Assembly (NCBI GenBank): GCA_038380435.1
Contig: JAWZYU010000059.1
Location: 744,001-808,000, forward strand
From: Ryuthela nishihirai
Taxonomy: Eukaryota; Arthropoda; Arachnida; Araneae; Heptathelidae
Direction of reading: 5' to 3'
Length of the DNA: 64,000 nucleotides
The notes beneath the pieces are model-generated. The model had not been told where the DNA came from. It was given only the letters and a program-made list of their open reading frames with translations, and did no database searches. Below are positions 23,691 to 33,363 of the stretch, in pieces (the stretch's first letter is position 1; each line of letters opens with the position of its first letter). Made by a program: the position numbers and the translations under genes.

Positions 23691-23899
23691 AACCACAAGT
23701 AAGAAAATTAAAGAATGCTAAACAATTCCCACATTTCATTAATATTATCGATAGGGTTCTAATTTAAATTCGTATTTATTTTGTGGTACTTTAAATCAGG
23801 ACCGTGGAAACCCAAATTTATTGAAGAGGTATATTGCAAAGGAAAAACAAACAAAAGTTAAATGATATGTAATTACACTTATGAAGTTCCTTTTTTAAA

Positions 23900-24323
23900 A
23901 TTCTCTCTTTCCGATCTTCATTTATGCAAAGTTAACAATTTTTCCTCAAAGACCATTTTCCGGACAAAAGACTTCAGTTGATAGCATAACCAAACCGTGT
24001 AAAGTTTCCTGCACCATGCTACATATTTCTTAAATAGCTTTTTTTTCACTATTTTCAACTTCGAAAAAGAACGCTCAGCATTAGAAGTACTGATAGGGAA
24101 TGGTTAAAAATAGCAATAAAGCGCAGCAAACCTGAAGAAAGCTAAATGATAGGAAGTGACTTAATACGATCAACAGAGTCGCAAATTCAGTCATCGAGGT
24201 TATCTTTTGGTTTTCATATTTAAGAGATGATCGCATACTGAGAATCTCTCGAAAATGACACAAAAATGCTTCTTTTGCATTTTTTTGTAAATTCTGTAGC
24301 TTTTTGCAAAAGATCCATATCAC
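23900..24323 (-). pseudogene. hAT transposase C-terminal (dimerisation) remnant
   Basis: Minus-strand frames contain FLTIPYQ, then in a shifted frame SNAERSFSKLKIVK, then in another frame CSMVQETLHGLVMLSTE. This order matches the C-terminal dimerisation domain of hAT transposases of the ZMYM1-like type, where an AERSFSKLK motif is followed by an S..QERL..LAMLSIE helix. At least two frameshifts are present. The catalytic Asp residues, expected upstream, are not readable. Confidence 0.65.
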
Positions 24324-24330
24324 TCGAGCT

Positions 24331-25555
24331 GGAAGGAGAGCTATGCACCAATCACTTATGATGATGCATAGAACCGGCCAAGCCTAGCACCTAATGTCTG
24401 ACTCCACCTTCTCGTGATGCAGACTATTACTACCTTTTTAAAGAGATACTCTACCAAAAGAGATACTCTCTTGTCGGAGTTAACAGAAGAGGAGGTTTGC
24501 TAGATCCGCGTGGCCTACAGATCTGGACAACTGTGGATACTTTTCCTTTTTTCCCACCCTGCTGCGGAGTGGCCATCCACGCAGGGTCCTGTGCTAATCA
24601 TATACACTAACCTGAACGGAGCTATGGCTCTGAGCTTGATTCTGGATTCTGAATTTACTACACTGATGGGCTTCGGTTGAGGGAACATTTCTCGCTGTGT
24701 TTTCTGTTTGTTTGTGGGTTGACAGCCCCAAGTGAATAGATTCACAGGATATATTTTATCAACTGGTGGATAATCCTGAGCAGAGGTCATCGCAGGCATC
24801 TGAACACTTTGCTTCTATTGGCATCGTCAAATTCTACATTGGAGGAAGTCTTCCAGTGTAGATGGCTTCAGCCTTTAGTAATGGGGAAACGGGTCTTTGC
24901 CCCATGTCTGCGATTAGGGGGCTGTTTGATATTGTCGGCATTCCCTCTCTCAATAAACATAGTTTCTTTAAACATCCCACTAACCATTTTCTCTCCATAG
25001 GTAGTTGCAATGTGAGGACTCTGCACAGAGCTTTTTCTCTTGATGTCCTCACACAAGAATTCCACCGTTATAATTTAGATATTTTCGGCTTGCAAGAGAC
25101 CAGATGGGCAGATAAAGTTCAGATTCTTAAAAATAATCTTAAATTTCTCTTTTCAGGGAGGGATGATAATAAGCTTCACCAAGGCGTAGGTCTGCTTCTC
25201 AGCAGACACACTAGTGATGCTCTTCTAGGATATGAGTGCATTAATGAAAGATTTCTTACAGTAAAGTTTCAAACAAGCATTAAAGACTTGAAAATTATCT
25301 GCTGTTATGCCCCCACTGAGGATGCCGATGAGGAGGAGGAGGGTAGGTTTTACGGACAACTTCAGGATATTTTGAATTCTGTCAAGAAAGGAGATATTAC
25401 CCTTGTTCTTGGTGACTTCAATGCCAAGTTGGTACTGACTCTGACCTTTGGGGAGGAGTAATAGGCCCTATTGGTATTGGTAGCTTCAATGACAATGGGC
25501 AACGTCTCCTACAGGTAAGTAAACTCAATGGATTCAGAATAACTGACACTAATAA
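24331..25555 (+). mobile_element. L1x LINE copy F: 5' UTR and endonuclease, 3' truncated
   Basis: Aligns with copy A from its first base (GGAAGGAGAGCTATGCACCAATC) through the endonuclease to GGATTCAGAATAACTGACAC. The RT region and 3' end are absent. Normal LINE insertion truncates the 5' end, so loss of the 3' part implies a later deletion or recombination. Confidence 0.88.
24862..25461 (+). pseudogene. L1x endonuclease, one-base deletion near the end
   Basis: Open for 199 codons with LQETRW near residue 82, GVGLLLSRH, CCYAPTEDADE and GDFNAK. After GDFNAK the frame shifts because GCCAAAGTTGG of other copies is GCCAAGTTGG here (about 25428), giving a false end. Otherwise well preserved, so this copy seems younger than A. 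Confidence 0.85.
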
Positions 25556-25621
25556 TTAAATTGAAACGTCATCATAATTTGTTTAGGAAAATAACTTATT
25601 TATGTTAAATACTCCAATGTA

Positions 25622-25968
25622 CAGTCGCTCAAAAAATATCCGAACACTATGGTTGATTTCAGAATTCAGAAAAAAATCTGGCAACGATTTTTTTAGAAAT
25701 TAGTGACCTGGCAACCTTCGTGTCACGTGACACGACGTCGGATGGGACAGTAAGCCGTGGCCCCGTGTGCGGGAGAGTCATACCCTATGCACGTCACTAA
25801 TTGGAACACCTTGGTTACCGTCCGTCGGATGGGATGTTAAGCCGTGGCCCCGTGTGTGGGATACTAATACCTTGTGCCAGATCACTAATTACTAAAAAAA
25901 TCGTTGCCAGATAGTTGTTCGGAATTCTCTAATAAACCATAGTGTTTGGATACTTTTTTGAGCGACTG
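25622..25968. mobile_element. MITE-P copy with SINE-1 pieces in its centre
   Basis: Starts CAGTCGCTCAAAAAATATCC and ends with its complement, TA on both sides (25620-25621, 25969-25970). The arms follow MITE-P. In place of the short palindromic centre there are two separate stretches of SINE-1 body, about 25737-25794 and 25819-25877. See the separate finding. Confidence 0.9.
25737..25877 (+). repeat. Two SINE-1 body fragments inside a MITE
   Basis: Both contain GTCGGATGGGA(C/T)...TAAGCCGTGGCCCCGTGTG from the same part of SINE-1 and are separated by about 24 bases. Each lacks the head and tail of the SINE. Confidence 0.85.
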
Positions 25969-25970
25969 TA

Positions 25971-26215
25971 CATGGAGCTCCCCGCCTTAGGCTCTATATT
26001 TGTTCGGAGAAGGAGGCGTCAAAATAGTCCGCTTGATTTCTGTCTTTTACACTTGATTTCTTTTTCAACATTTCGTTTAGCAAAATGTATCACATTCAGT
26101 ATAAACCACTACCAATACATATGATCTATACTTACGTACACGTTTCATGGTTTTTGTTAAATCGCACACTACAAAAAATAGATATTTAGTTTTATTAATT
26201 AATTCCTCTTTTGTG
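25971..26215. other. Non-coding spacer
   Basis: No repeat or gene recognised between the MITE and the next SINE. Confidence 0.5.
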
Positions 26216-26580
26216 GTAGCGCGCCAGGCTCGTAATCTGCAGTTCCCAGGTTCGAGTCCCAGCTGATTCAGCGTTGAGATTTATCTCCGCCAAACTCCCC
26301 GCCGTGCCCACGGTCAGTAGGGGACACCGATGTGTTTGGAAAGGCAGCCGTCCGTCGGATGGGATGTTAAGCCGTGGCCCCGTGTGCGGGAGAGTCATAC
26401 CCTGTGCACGTTGGAGAACACACTGGATGGCTTTGACGGGAGGCTACCATCTGTCTCCCAACAGCAGTTCCAGTGTGTCCGTTCCCCCAACCTACTCTGA
26501 GCATTCGGGGTCCTTGTGACCTGGCCATTTAGCCCATTGTGGGCAAAAAAAGTGCCGCTCAGATGTAAAACCAACCAAAC
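26216..26580 (+). mobile_element. SINE-1 copy, slightly 5' truncated
   Basis: Starts inside the tRNA-like head (GTAGCGCGCCAGGCTCGTAATC), keeps the B-box GGTTCGAGTCCC and the complete body, and ends GATGTAAAACCAACCAAAC. Confidence 0.9.
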
Positions 26581-26636
26581 AACTCAAATCATCTTTTGTG
26601 ATAAAGAGTCGCAGGAGATGATCTGTAGACATGGAA

Positions 26637-26913
26637 CACATGAAATAGTAAGCTGAAAAAAATTGGTTTTGCCGTGAGTGGGATTCCAACTCACGTCTCC
26701 TAGTTACTGGCCAGGTATGCTAACTACTACGTCATCAACGGCTAACGTCTTTTGCTTCAGCTAGTGTGATTTGTTTTTAAGTCACCTTAGTTGAAGAAAA
26801 AACGTTATATGTTGATGGTGTAGTAGTTAGTATACCTGACAGGTAACTAGGAGACGTAAGTTCGAATCCCACTCACGGCAAAACCAATTTTTTTCAGCTT
26901 ACTATTAGATGTG
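26637..26913. repeat. Foldback of two tRNA-like sequences (277 bp)
   Basis: The arms from 26637 and to 26913 are inverted copies: AAGCTGAAAAAAATTGGTTT on the left, its complement on the right. The right arm read on the plus strand has A-box-like TAGTAGTTAGTATACCTG and B-box-like AGTTCGAATCCC. The unit thus looks like a tRNA-derived SINE in a head-to-head pair around a unique loop at about 26745-26810. Confidence 0.8.
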
Positions 26914-27303
26914 TAGTAATTCCTCTTTTGTTTGGTTTTCAGTATGTGGAAGTCTGTACAATACAAATTAAATTTTTAAATTTTCTATTCATGCATTTCT
27001 GAAATTTAATTTATTTAACCTACTGCATGCATTTTTTTTACAACTGGCAAGTTGTAAAAAACGTTTTTGATTGATCTTCCCCCTCCACTGGTCAGGTGAG
27101 GTCTTTGCGAAGCTTTATCGCCTACTGCCTAAAGATGCCTTAATTTGCCACTTGTTACATCCAAGAAAAAGAAAGAATATGGTTGTTTGGAAAATTCTAT
27201 CAAGATTTTTTTACTTATACCAAAATCGACAACAAATTAAGTGATAAATCGGAAGATCTGATTTTAAAATGGGACAATTAAAAGAAAGAATATATATAAT
27301 ATA
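26914..27303. other. Non-coding spacer
   Basis: AT-rich; nothing recognised. Confidence 0.5.
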
Positions 27304-27678
27304 TAGGTTGGGTTGTTTTACCTCTGAGCGGCACTTCTTTTGCACACCATGGGCTAAGTGGCCAGGTCACATGGACCCCGAAGCCTCAGAGAAGGTTGGG
27401 GGGGGGGGAATCACTGGAACAACTGTTGGGAGACAGATGATAACCTCCCGTCAAGGCCATCCAGCATGTTGTTTAACGTGCACAGGGTATGGTTCTCCCG
27501 TACGCGGAGCCACGGATTAACGTCCCATCCGACGGACGGCGGCCTTTCCAAGTCCATCGGTGTCTCCTACTGACCGTGGGCAGGGCGGGAGTTTTGCGGA
27601 GATAAATCTCAACGCTGACCCAGCTGGGACTCGAACCTGGGAACTGCAGATTACGAGCCTGGCGCGCTACCGACTGAC
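27304..27678 (-). mobile_element. SINE-1, nearly full-length
   Basis: From the complement of the tail (GGTTGGGTTGTTTTACC) to the complement of the head (GGCGCGCTACCGACTGA). It lacks only the first bases of the head. A run of ten G lies at about 27399, where most copies have GGGGGAGGGG. Confidence 0.92.
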
Positions 27679-28483
27679 ATTTGAATAACATAAAAATATT
27701 TTTAAAATATTGTTATTAATCACAAATTTTAAAAGTGTCAAAATTATGATGTTTCTGAATGAATCCCATTGCGAACAACTTAAAATTTCAGCTACTCCTC
27801 CTAAGAAATTAAAACGTTCAAGCTACTTCAATAATTTTTGGTTCCATGAAGGTAGATGGCCAATTTCGTTCTTTCCTATTCTCACTGGCTCTCTGAGAAG
27901 CGGGTCCAGTTGTAAAAATACCGTTAAAATGGGGTATTTCTTTACTTCTTTTCAAAAATTTCTCACCCGGAGGTTGAAGAGATTATACCATACACCTCAG
28001 GACATGGTCAAAAAGCATAGTTTTTCCCCCCCACCTTCCTGGGAGAAAACGTTTTTCAGGGTGCTCGTGTGTGGTAAGTATCCGTAGGTTGGTCCACTGA
28101 TGATTCCATGGTCATCTCCATTTATCAGTCCGCTACGATCAGTTTTGTTTATCTTTCTTCCTTGCTCTGCTTAATGTGGTAGCGGAAGTGGGTATTACAG
28201 AAAAACCAGAGCAAAAATAAAGGGAGGAAACAAAGAAAGTACATCAATCACAAAGATTGCAAAATCTGAGTGTGAAGCTACCACTTGATTTACATTGTAA
28301 TATATTATATTAGAAATATTTCGTTCAACGCCATAGGTCGTAACATACAGTCCTTCTAGTGTAAATCACGGATGAATCTTAATGATGTGTCCAATATTAA
28401 CAAAAACAAATTTAGTGCCAATGAATCAATAATAGCTGATTACATTCCGTAGTAAATGCAGGATTATATGATCACTATTCTCT
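27679..28483. other. Unassigned region with one unsupported 125-codon frame
   Basis: An open frame at 27710-28087 (plus) has no motif I recognise and no splice or codon-use support. The rest is non-coding. Confidence 0.4.
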
Positions 28484-28517
28484 TATTATCATCATCATCA
28501 TCCTCAAGCAGCATGGG

Positions 28518-28721
28518 CTACGGAGGTCCAACCAGACCGTGCAATTTAGTTCTCCAAGCAAGTCTGTCCTGAGCTAAATCCGCTGCATCTGGCCACTGCA
28601 CACCAATTCTAACAAGGTCCTGTTTGACATTGTCTGCCCACTGCATCCTAGGTCTCCCTTTTTTTCTGAGGCCTTTAGGCACACTGTTCATAACCCTATT
28701 CGCCAATCTATAATTATTCAT
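28518..28721 (-). pseudogene. L1x copy C, C-terminal end of RT ORF
   Basis: 67 codons including KKGRPRMQWADNVKQDL and a natural stop after GLVGPP. It is cut off from the upstream RT by a stop codon in place of Trp (RLR-stop-FGHV, where copy D has LRWFGHV). Confidence 0.85.
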
Positions 28722-28739
28722 ACGGGCAACATGGCCAAA

Positions 28740-29870
28740 TCAACGGAGTCTCTCTCTGCACAATATGCTGCTTAAAGGAGGTTGCAAACTCCTTTGCCTA
28801 ACCTCATCATTAGTTACAAAGTTGAACCACCTAATGCCCAAGATACTGCGTAAGCATCTGGAATCAAAAGCATCTAGTTTCATGTTATCATGTTTACAAA
28901 GTGTCCAAGTTTCACTACCATAACTAACCCTAAAAAGAACCAAACTATTATACAGTCTAATTTTAGTCTTTAGGTGTATATGCTTATTTCTCCACAATCT
29001 ACATAGATTCTTAAAAGTCCCGACAGCAATCCCTATTCGTCTGTTAATCACATGCTGCACATCACCATTATCTGTTACATAGCTCCCAAGGTAATTAAAC
29101 TGGGACACCTGCTGAAGACTGCAACCATTCAGATTAATTGAATCACAGCCTGCCTGACCAATTTTCATCACTTTAGTTTTCTCCCTGTTCATAACCAAAC
29201 CTACTCTACTACTATTTTCATCAACAGCTCGAATGAAAGAGTTCATCTCATCAACATCATTTGCCAAAAGGGCTAAATCATCAGCATAATCTAAATCAGA
29301 AATTTTCGTATCTCCAGTCCATTTAAGGCCAAAATCTTTCCCTTGAAGTGAATTTCGCATAACATAATTAATAACCAAGCTAAAGAGAAAAGGAGACAAA
29401 ATGCACCCTTGTCGAACACCAGAAGTAATGCTAAACCAATTGCTACAAGCCTTACCAACTCTCACACAAGACTCAGTGTTATTATAGAGAGCTTTCATTA
29501 TGTTAACTAACTTGTCTGGTATACCATATGATCTCACAATCAAACACAAATTATAACGATCAACAGAGTCGAAAGCCTTTTTGAAATCAACAAAGCTAGC
29601 AACCAAAGGTTTCTGAAACTCTAAACATTTCTCAAGAATCTGCCTAAGTGAAAATATGTGATCCACACATCCCCTACCACTTCTGAATCCACATTGCTCA
29701 CTACGCAATTGATTGTCAACCAGATTCTTAATTCTATTACGCACAATCATGGAAAGAACTTTACCAGGAGCAGAGAGTAGGCTGATAGCCCCATCGTTAT
29801 CACAAGAACTGCGATCATATTCTTTGAAAATAGGTATAATAATATCTCTGGTTAAATCCTTAGGAACCAT
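28740..29870 (-). pseudogene. L1x copy C reverse transcriptase, long open part
   Basis: 376 codons. Motif A region FVDFKKAFDSVDRYN, then GVRQGCILSPFLFSL, and YADDLALLANDVDEM with the catalytic box at 29277-29288. The C-terminal region has VSYGSETWTLCKHDN and LRSILGIRW. Only the flanking frameshift and stop separate it from the neighbouring segments. Confidence 0.9.
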
Positions 29871-29890
29871 GCCTTTATCATAAAAGATAT

Positions 29891-30538
29891 TCAGAATTCA
29901 GTCATCCAAGTGGTAACCGAAACATTCCCAGCTCTAAGCATTTCCGTAGTAATTTCATCTACCCCTGGGGATTTATGTAGTTTAAGTTTAGAAACAGCCA
30001 AAATAACTTCAGATTGAGTTATAGGGCCAAAATTAAAGCCGCCAATGCATCTATCATCATTGAAAACAATGGGAATAGAACTAATCACATTGTTTAGAAC
30101 ATCGCTGCAATGCTCAGCCCACTTAGCCATGACAGAATCCTCACCTTCTATAACCTTACCTTGTTTATCCTTCAATCCCTGTATACCTGTCCGTTTTCTA
30201 CCACACAAAATATTAACTATCTGGTACAGCTCTTTGCTGTTGTGCTGCCTAATTGCTTGCTTGGTTTTGTCAGCCAAGCCATCAAGCCAAAGATTCTTAT
30301 CAGCAGCTAACTGATCTGTTATACGTTTATTAAGCTCTCTGTAATGTTTTCTATTAGGACTAGTAGGGTCTTGATTAAGGACTTTCCTGTAATTCTTTCT
30401 TTTTGAAATAAGCTCAAGTGCCTTATCACTTAAATAATTCTGTCTCCTCTGCTCTTTTTTTCCTAAAAGAATACTGTTATTTTCCAAAAAACCCTGTTTA
30501 AAATGGCTCCAGTCTTCCTCTACTTCAGTAGTAAGCAA
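29891..30538 (-). pseudogene. L1x copy C, region between endonuclease and RT
   Basis: 215 codons with the linker and first RT block (HKSPGVDEITTEMLRAGN). It ends at WMTEF because one base present in copy D (ACTGAAATTCTG) is missing here, so translation leaves the frame just before the main RT. Confidence 0.88.
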
Positions 30539-30868
30539 ACCATGACTGTCATAATGACTAAATAACCTATCATTGTAAGCTTTAGCTATAAGTGGGTCTC
30601 TCAGAGGTTCAGTATTAAAGGCAAATTTTTAACTTAGAACAACACTTTTTAAGTTTAATTTGCAAGACACTTTTAACAAGGTAATGGTCAGATCCAATTT
30701 CAGCTCCCTTGTATGCCCTGGTATTTCTAATAGAACTAGCCCATTTGCTGTTAATTAATATATAATCAATCATATTCTTATTGAGCCCATCAGGTGAAAC
30801 CCATGTGTACTTATGTATGGTACGGTGTTTGTGATAAGTATTAGTTATTCTGAATCCATTGCGTTTAC

Positions 30869-31099
30869 TTACCTGTAGGAGACGTTGCTATTGCCGTTGC
30901 AGCTATCAATACCAAAAGGGCTTATTACTCCTCCCCAAAGGTCAGAGTCAGTACCAACTTTGGCATTGAAGTCACCTAGAACAAGGGTAATACCTCCTTT
31001 CTTGACAGAATTCAAAATATCCTGAAGTTGTCCGTAAAACCTACCCTTCTCCTCCTCATCGGCATCCTCAGTGGGGGTATAACAGCAGATAACATTCAA
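30869..31099 (-). pseudogene. L1x copy C endonuclease remnant
   Basis: Only the second half is left: NVICCYTPTEDADEEEK and GDFNAKVGTDSDLWGG are readable, then a frameshift. The N-terminal half with QETRW is deleted and replaced by a short hairpin sequence. Confidence 0.85.
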
Positions 31100-31147
31100 G
31101 GAGGAAGTCTTCTAGTGTGAATGAAGCTACACTGGAAGACTTCCTCC
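31100..31147. repeat. Hairpin scar at the L1x deletion
   Basis: GGAGGAAGTCTTCTAGTGT at 31100-31118 and ACACTGGAAGACTTCCTCC at 31129-31147 are complements with one mismatch and a 10-base loop. Other L1x copies have only one of these arms (24842-24860), so the second was made by an inverted duplication. Confidence 0.88.
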
Positions 31148-31590
31148 AATGTAGAATTTGACGATGTCATTAGAAGCAAAGAGTTCAGGTGCCTGCGATG
31201 ACCTTTGCTCAGGGTTATCTACCAGCTGATGAACATATCCTGTGAATCTATTCACTTGGGGTTGTCAATCCACAAACAGACAGAAAACACAGCGGAAGAT
31301 TTTCCCTCCGCAGAAGCCCACCAGTGCTGCAAATTCAGGATCCATAATTAAGCTCAGAACCTTAATTCAGTCCAGTCCAATGGGTTTATATGGTCAGCAC
31401 CAGAACCCTGTGTTGTTGACCACTCCTCAGCAGGGTAGAAAAAAAAAGTAAAGTAGACATAATTGTCCAGATCAGTTGGCTATAGTAATCTGGCAGCCCT
31501 CCTCCTTCCGTTCACTTCTACAAGAGAGTATCTCTTTTGAAAGGTACTGAGGTACTAACGGCTGCACCACGAGAAGGCGAGCCTTCAGGG

Positions 31591-32355
31591 GACCGTTAAA
31601 CAAGTTTCACCCTATAAGGTAAAGTATCGAAAGCGTATTTTTTTTATCCACTAAACGCTCGATAAAATACCATTTGTTTGAATTTAGATTTTGAAGTAAA
31701 GCAAATACGATTGCATCCGAAATAGATTATAAAAGTATTTAAATCATAACTAACAATAGTAACTGTTTTGGAAGAAAGATGAAATTAATATATATTTTTG
31801 TATAATTTTTATAAAAGAAAAAAAAAAGCTTAAATTTAGGTGTTTGATATTTTGTTTCGATATGTCATGTGAAATTTCCATTAATCAGCCTGACGTTAGA
31901 AATAGAAAACAACCGTTAACCCAGAAGTAAGAAAAAAAACTACAAAAATAAAATTACTCTGTCAAATATGGGAGCTCGTTTTCAAAGAGAATAATTTTTT
32001 TGATTTTACGGTTTTAAACCAACTGACAGCGGTAATTCTACATAAAATCGCAACCAACCAACCAATCAACCAAGTCAGAGCATCCGTGGATTTATGTTCT
32101 CTTTGATTTATATAGTGTACTCATTATTACTCATGTAAGAAATTTATTGAGAGCATTTCGTGTATCATTATCCATATATAATGAATATGAATGCTTGCAT
32201 CTGTTCCTTATCTTTTAGTTTCATTATGCAAATTCACAGTGTATGATAATAAAAAATAATTCATTACTACCGCTTATTTTATTATCCTATAATTTTAAAA
32301 GAAAAAATCGATGGTGCGTAAAAAATTAATACTTGTTTCGTTTACACCGTACTGC
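31591..32355. other. Non-coding AT-rich region
   Basis: No recognised feature. Confidence 0.5.
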
Positions 32356-32922
32356 CAAAGAACGTATAAGGAAAAGAAGTTCAGCTTTGACAAAGCGTAA
32401 GTGGCGACCTCAAGTGGTGTTTCGATTCGTATCGTGCATTATTCTAAGATGGGAAGCAAATAATAAGGGGCAGAGGAATTATGCATCAAAAATTTATTTA
32501 ATTAATTAATTTATTTAAAAAATTTATTAGTTAAATGTATTTGAAAAAAATAATATCATGATTTTAATAAAGGTTTATTTTCTCCATTGGAATTATTTTT
32601 CGTTGAACCAACAATTATAAATTGAACAGATAGAGAAGATTTGAAATTAGCCTGAAGTTAATTTAAAAATAAATTATTACAATTAAGAGCTTTCTCGGTT
32701 GCATGGAAACAGGGACCAGAACTGATATTAATATACTCTGTACGATATCAATGGGAAATTATTATATAGGAAAAGCGAAGAGAATGGAAGTTGACAGTAA
32801 CATGTAATTACAAAAGTGTTCGTCCCCTGTAATGTTCGTTTCACCTCTACGCCAAATGCACGATACTCGATTTTACATTAATCTCTATGGAAGGTTAACT
32901 TCTTCTCCCTCTACATTCTTTG
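32356..32922. mobile_element. Non-autonomous hAT-type element, copy 1 (567 bp)
   Basis: Begins CAAAGAACGTATAAGG and ends with the imperfect complement CTACATTCTTTG. An inverted second copy is at 50893-51456. Terminal repeats extend inward with AGAAGTTCAGCTT and AAGGTTAACTTCTTCT. No long ORF. In this copy the 8-base flanks (CGTACTGC and GCTATATC) do not match, so it may have been rearranged after insertion. Confidence 0.8.
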
Positions 32923-33361
32923 GCTATATCTAGGTAGCATAAGGACTGAAATATTCTAATAAAAAATGGAATTCGATAATGTCTATAACTTAAATTCTTT
33001 ATAAAATTAAAAATTGAAAAAAGACTACTAGGTTTGAGTGATGTAAAATAAAGTAATATTTCTATTATAATTATAATAAAATATTACTGAATAATTTAAA
33101 ATTAATTACTGTCTTTTCAAAAATACTCGAATTACAGTATTTAAATTTTAATAACTAACTTTAAAATGAATGTTATTTTCTCTATCTGCTACTGAATATC
33201 TCTAATTCGAATCCCAGCTGTGACTGTTTTGATATTGTCTCTGTACACATTCTTTCTATGACGAGAAAGAGGACACAGAAAAGCTGATAAAGCAGTCATT
33301 CGTAGGATGAAGGGTTAAGCTGTGGTTTGTATACATGTGTACCCAGGACCGGACTTAAACA
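32923..33361. other. Non-coding region
   Basis: AT-rich. A possible B-box-like ATTCGAATCCC near 33196 is too isolated to call. Confidence 0.45.
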
Positions 33362-33363
33362 TA

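Larger units (their letters stand above)
22407..24330 (-). mobile_element. hAT transposon relic, interrupted and truncated
   Basis: The left end CAGTGGCGGACACAGGGAGG has the typical look of a hAT terminal repeat (CAGTGGCGG...). The right part codes in the minus direction for a hAT C-terminal remnant (23880-24323). A piggyBac-type element sits inside at 22643-23645. The right side is cut at 24330 where an L1x 5' UTR begins, so only one hAT end remains. Confidence 0.65.
28484..31590 (-). mobile_element. L1x LINE copy C with both ends, internal endonuclease deletion
   Basis: The only copy here with a 5' UTR (right end, about 31590) and a natural 3' end. On the minus strand the 3' end finishes in GATGATGATGATAATAA, a short tandem tail instead of poly(A), as typical for RTE-type LINEs. 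About 450 bases of endonuclease are missing near 31099. The coding sequence has a one-base deletion near 29886 and a TGG-to-TGA stop near 28739. Confidence 0.9.

Noticed and set aside
27710..28087. 125-codon open frame
   Set aside because: No known motif and no splice or composition support; could be chance.
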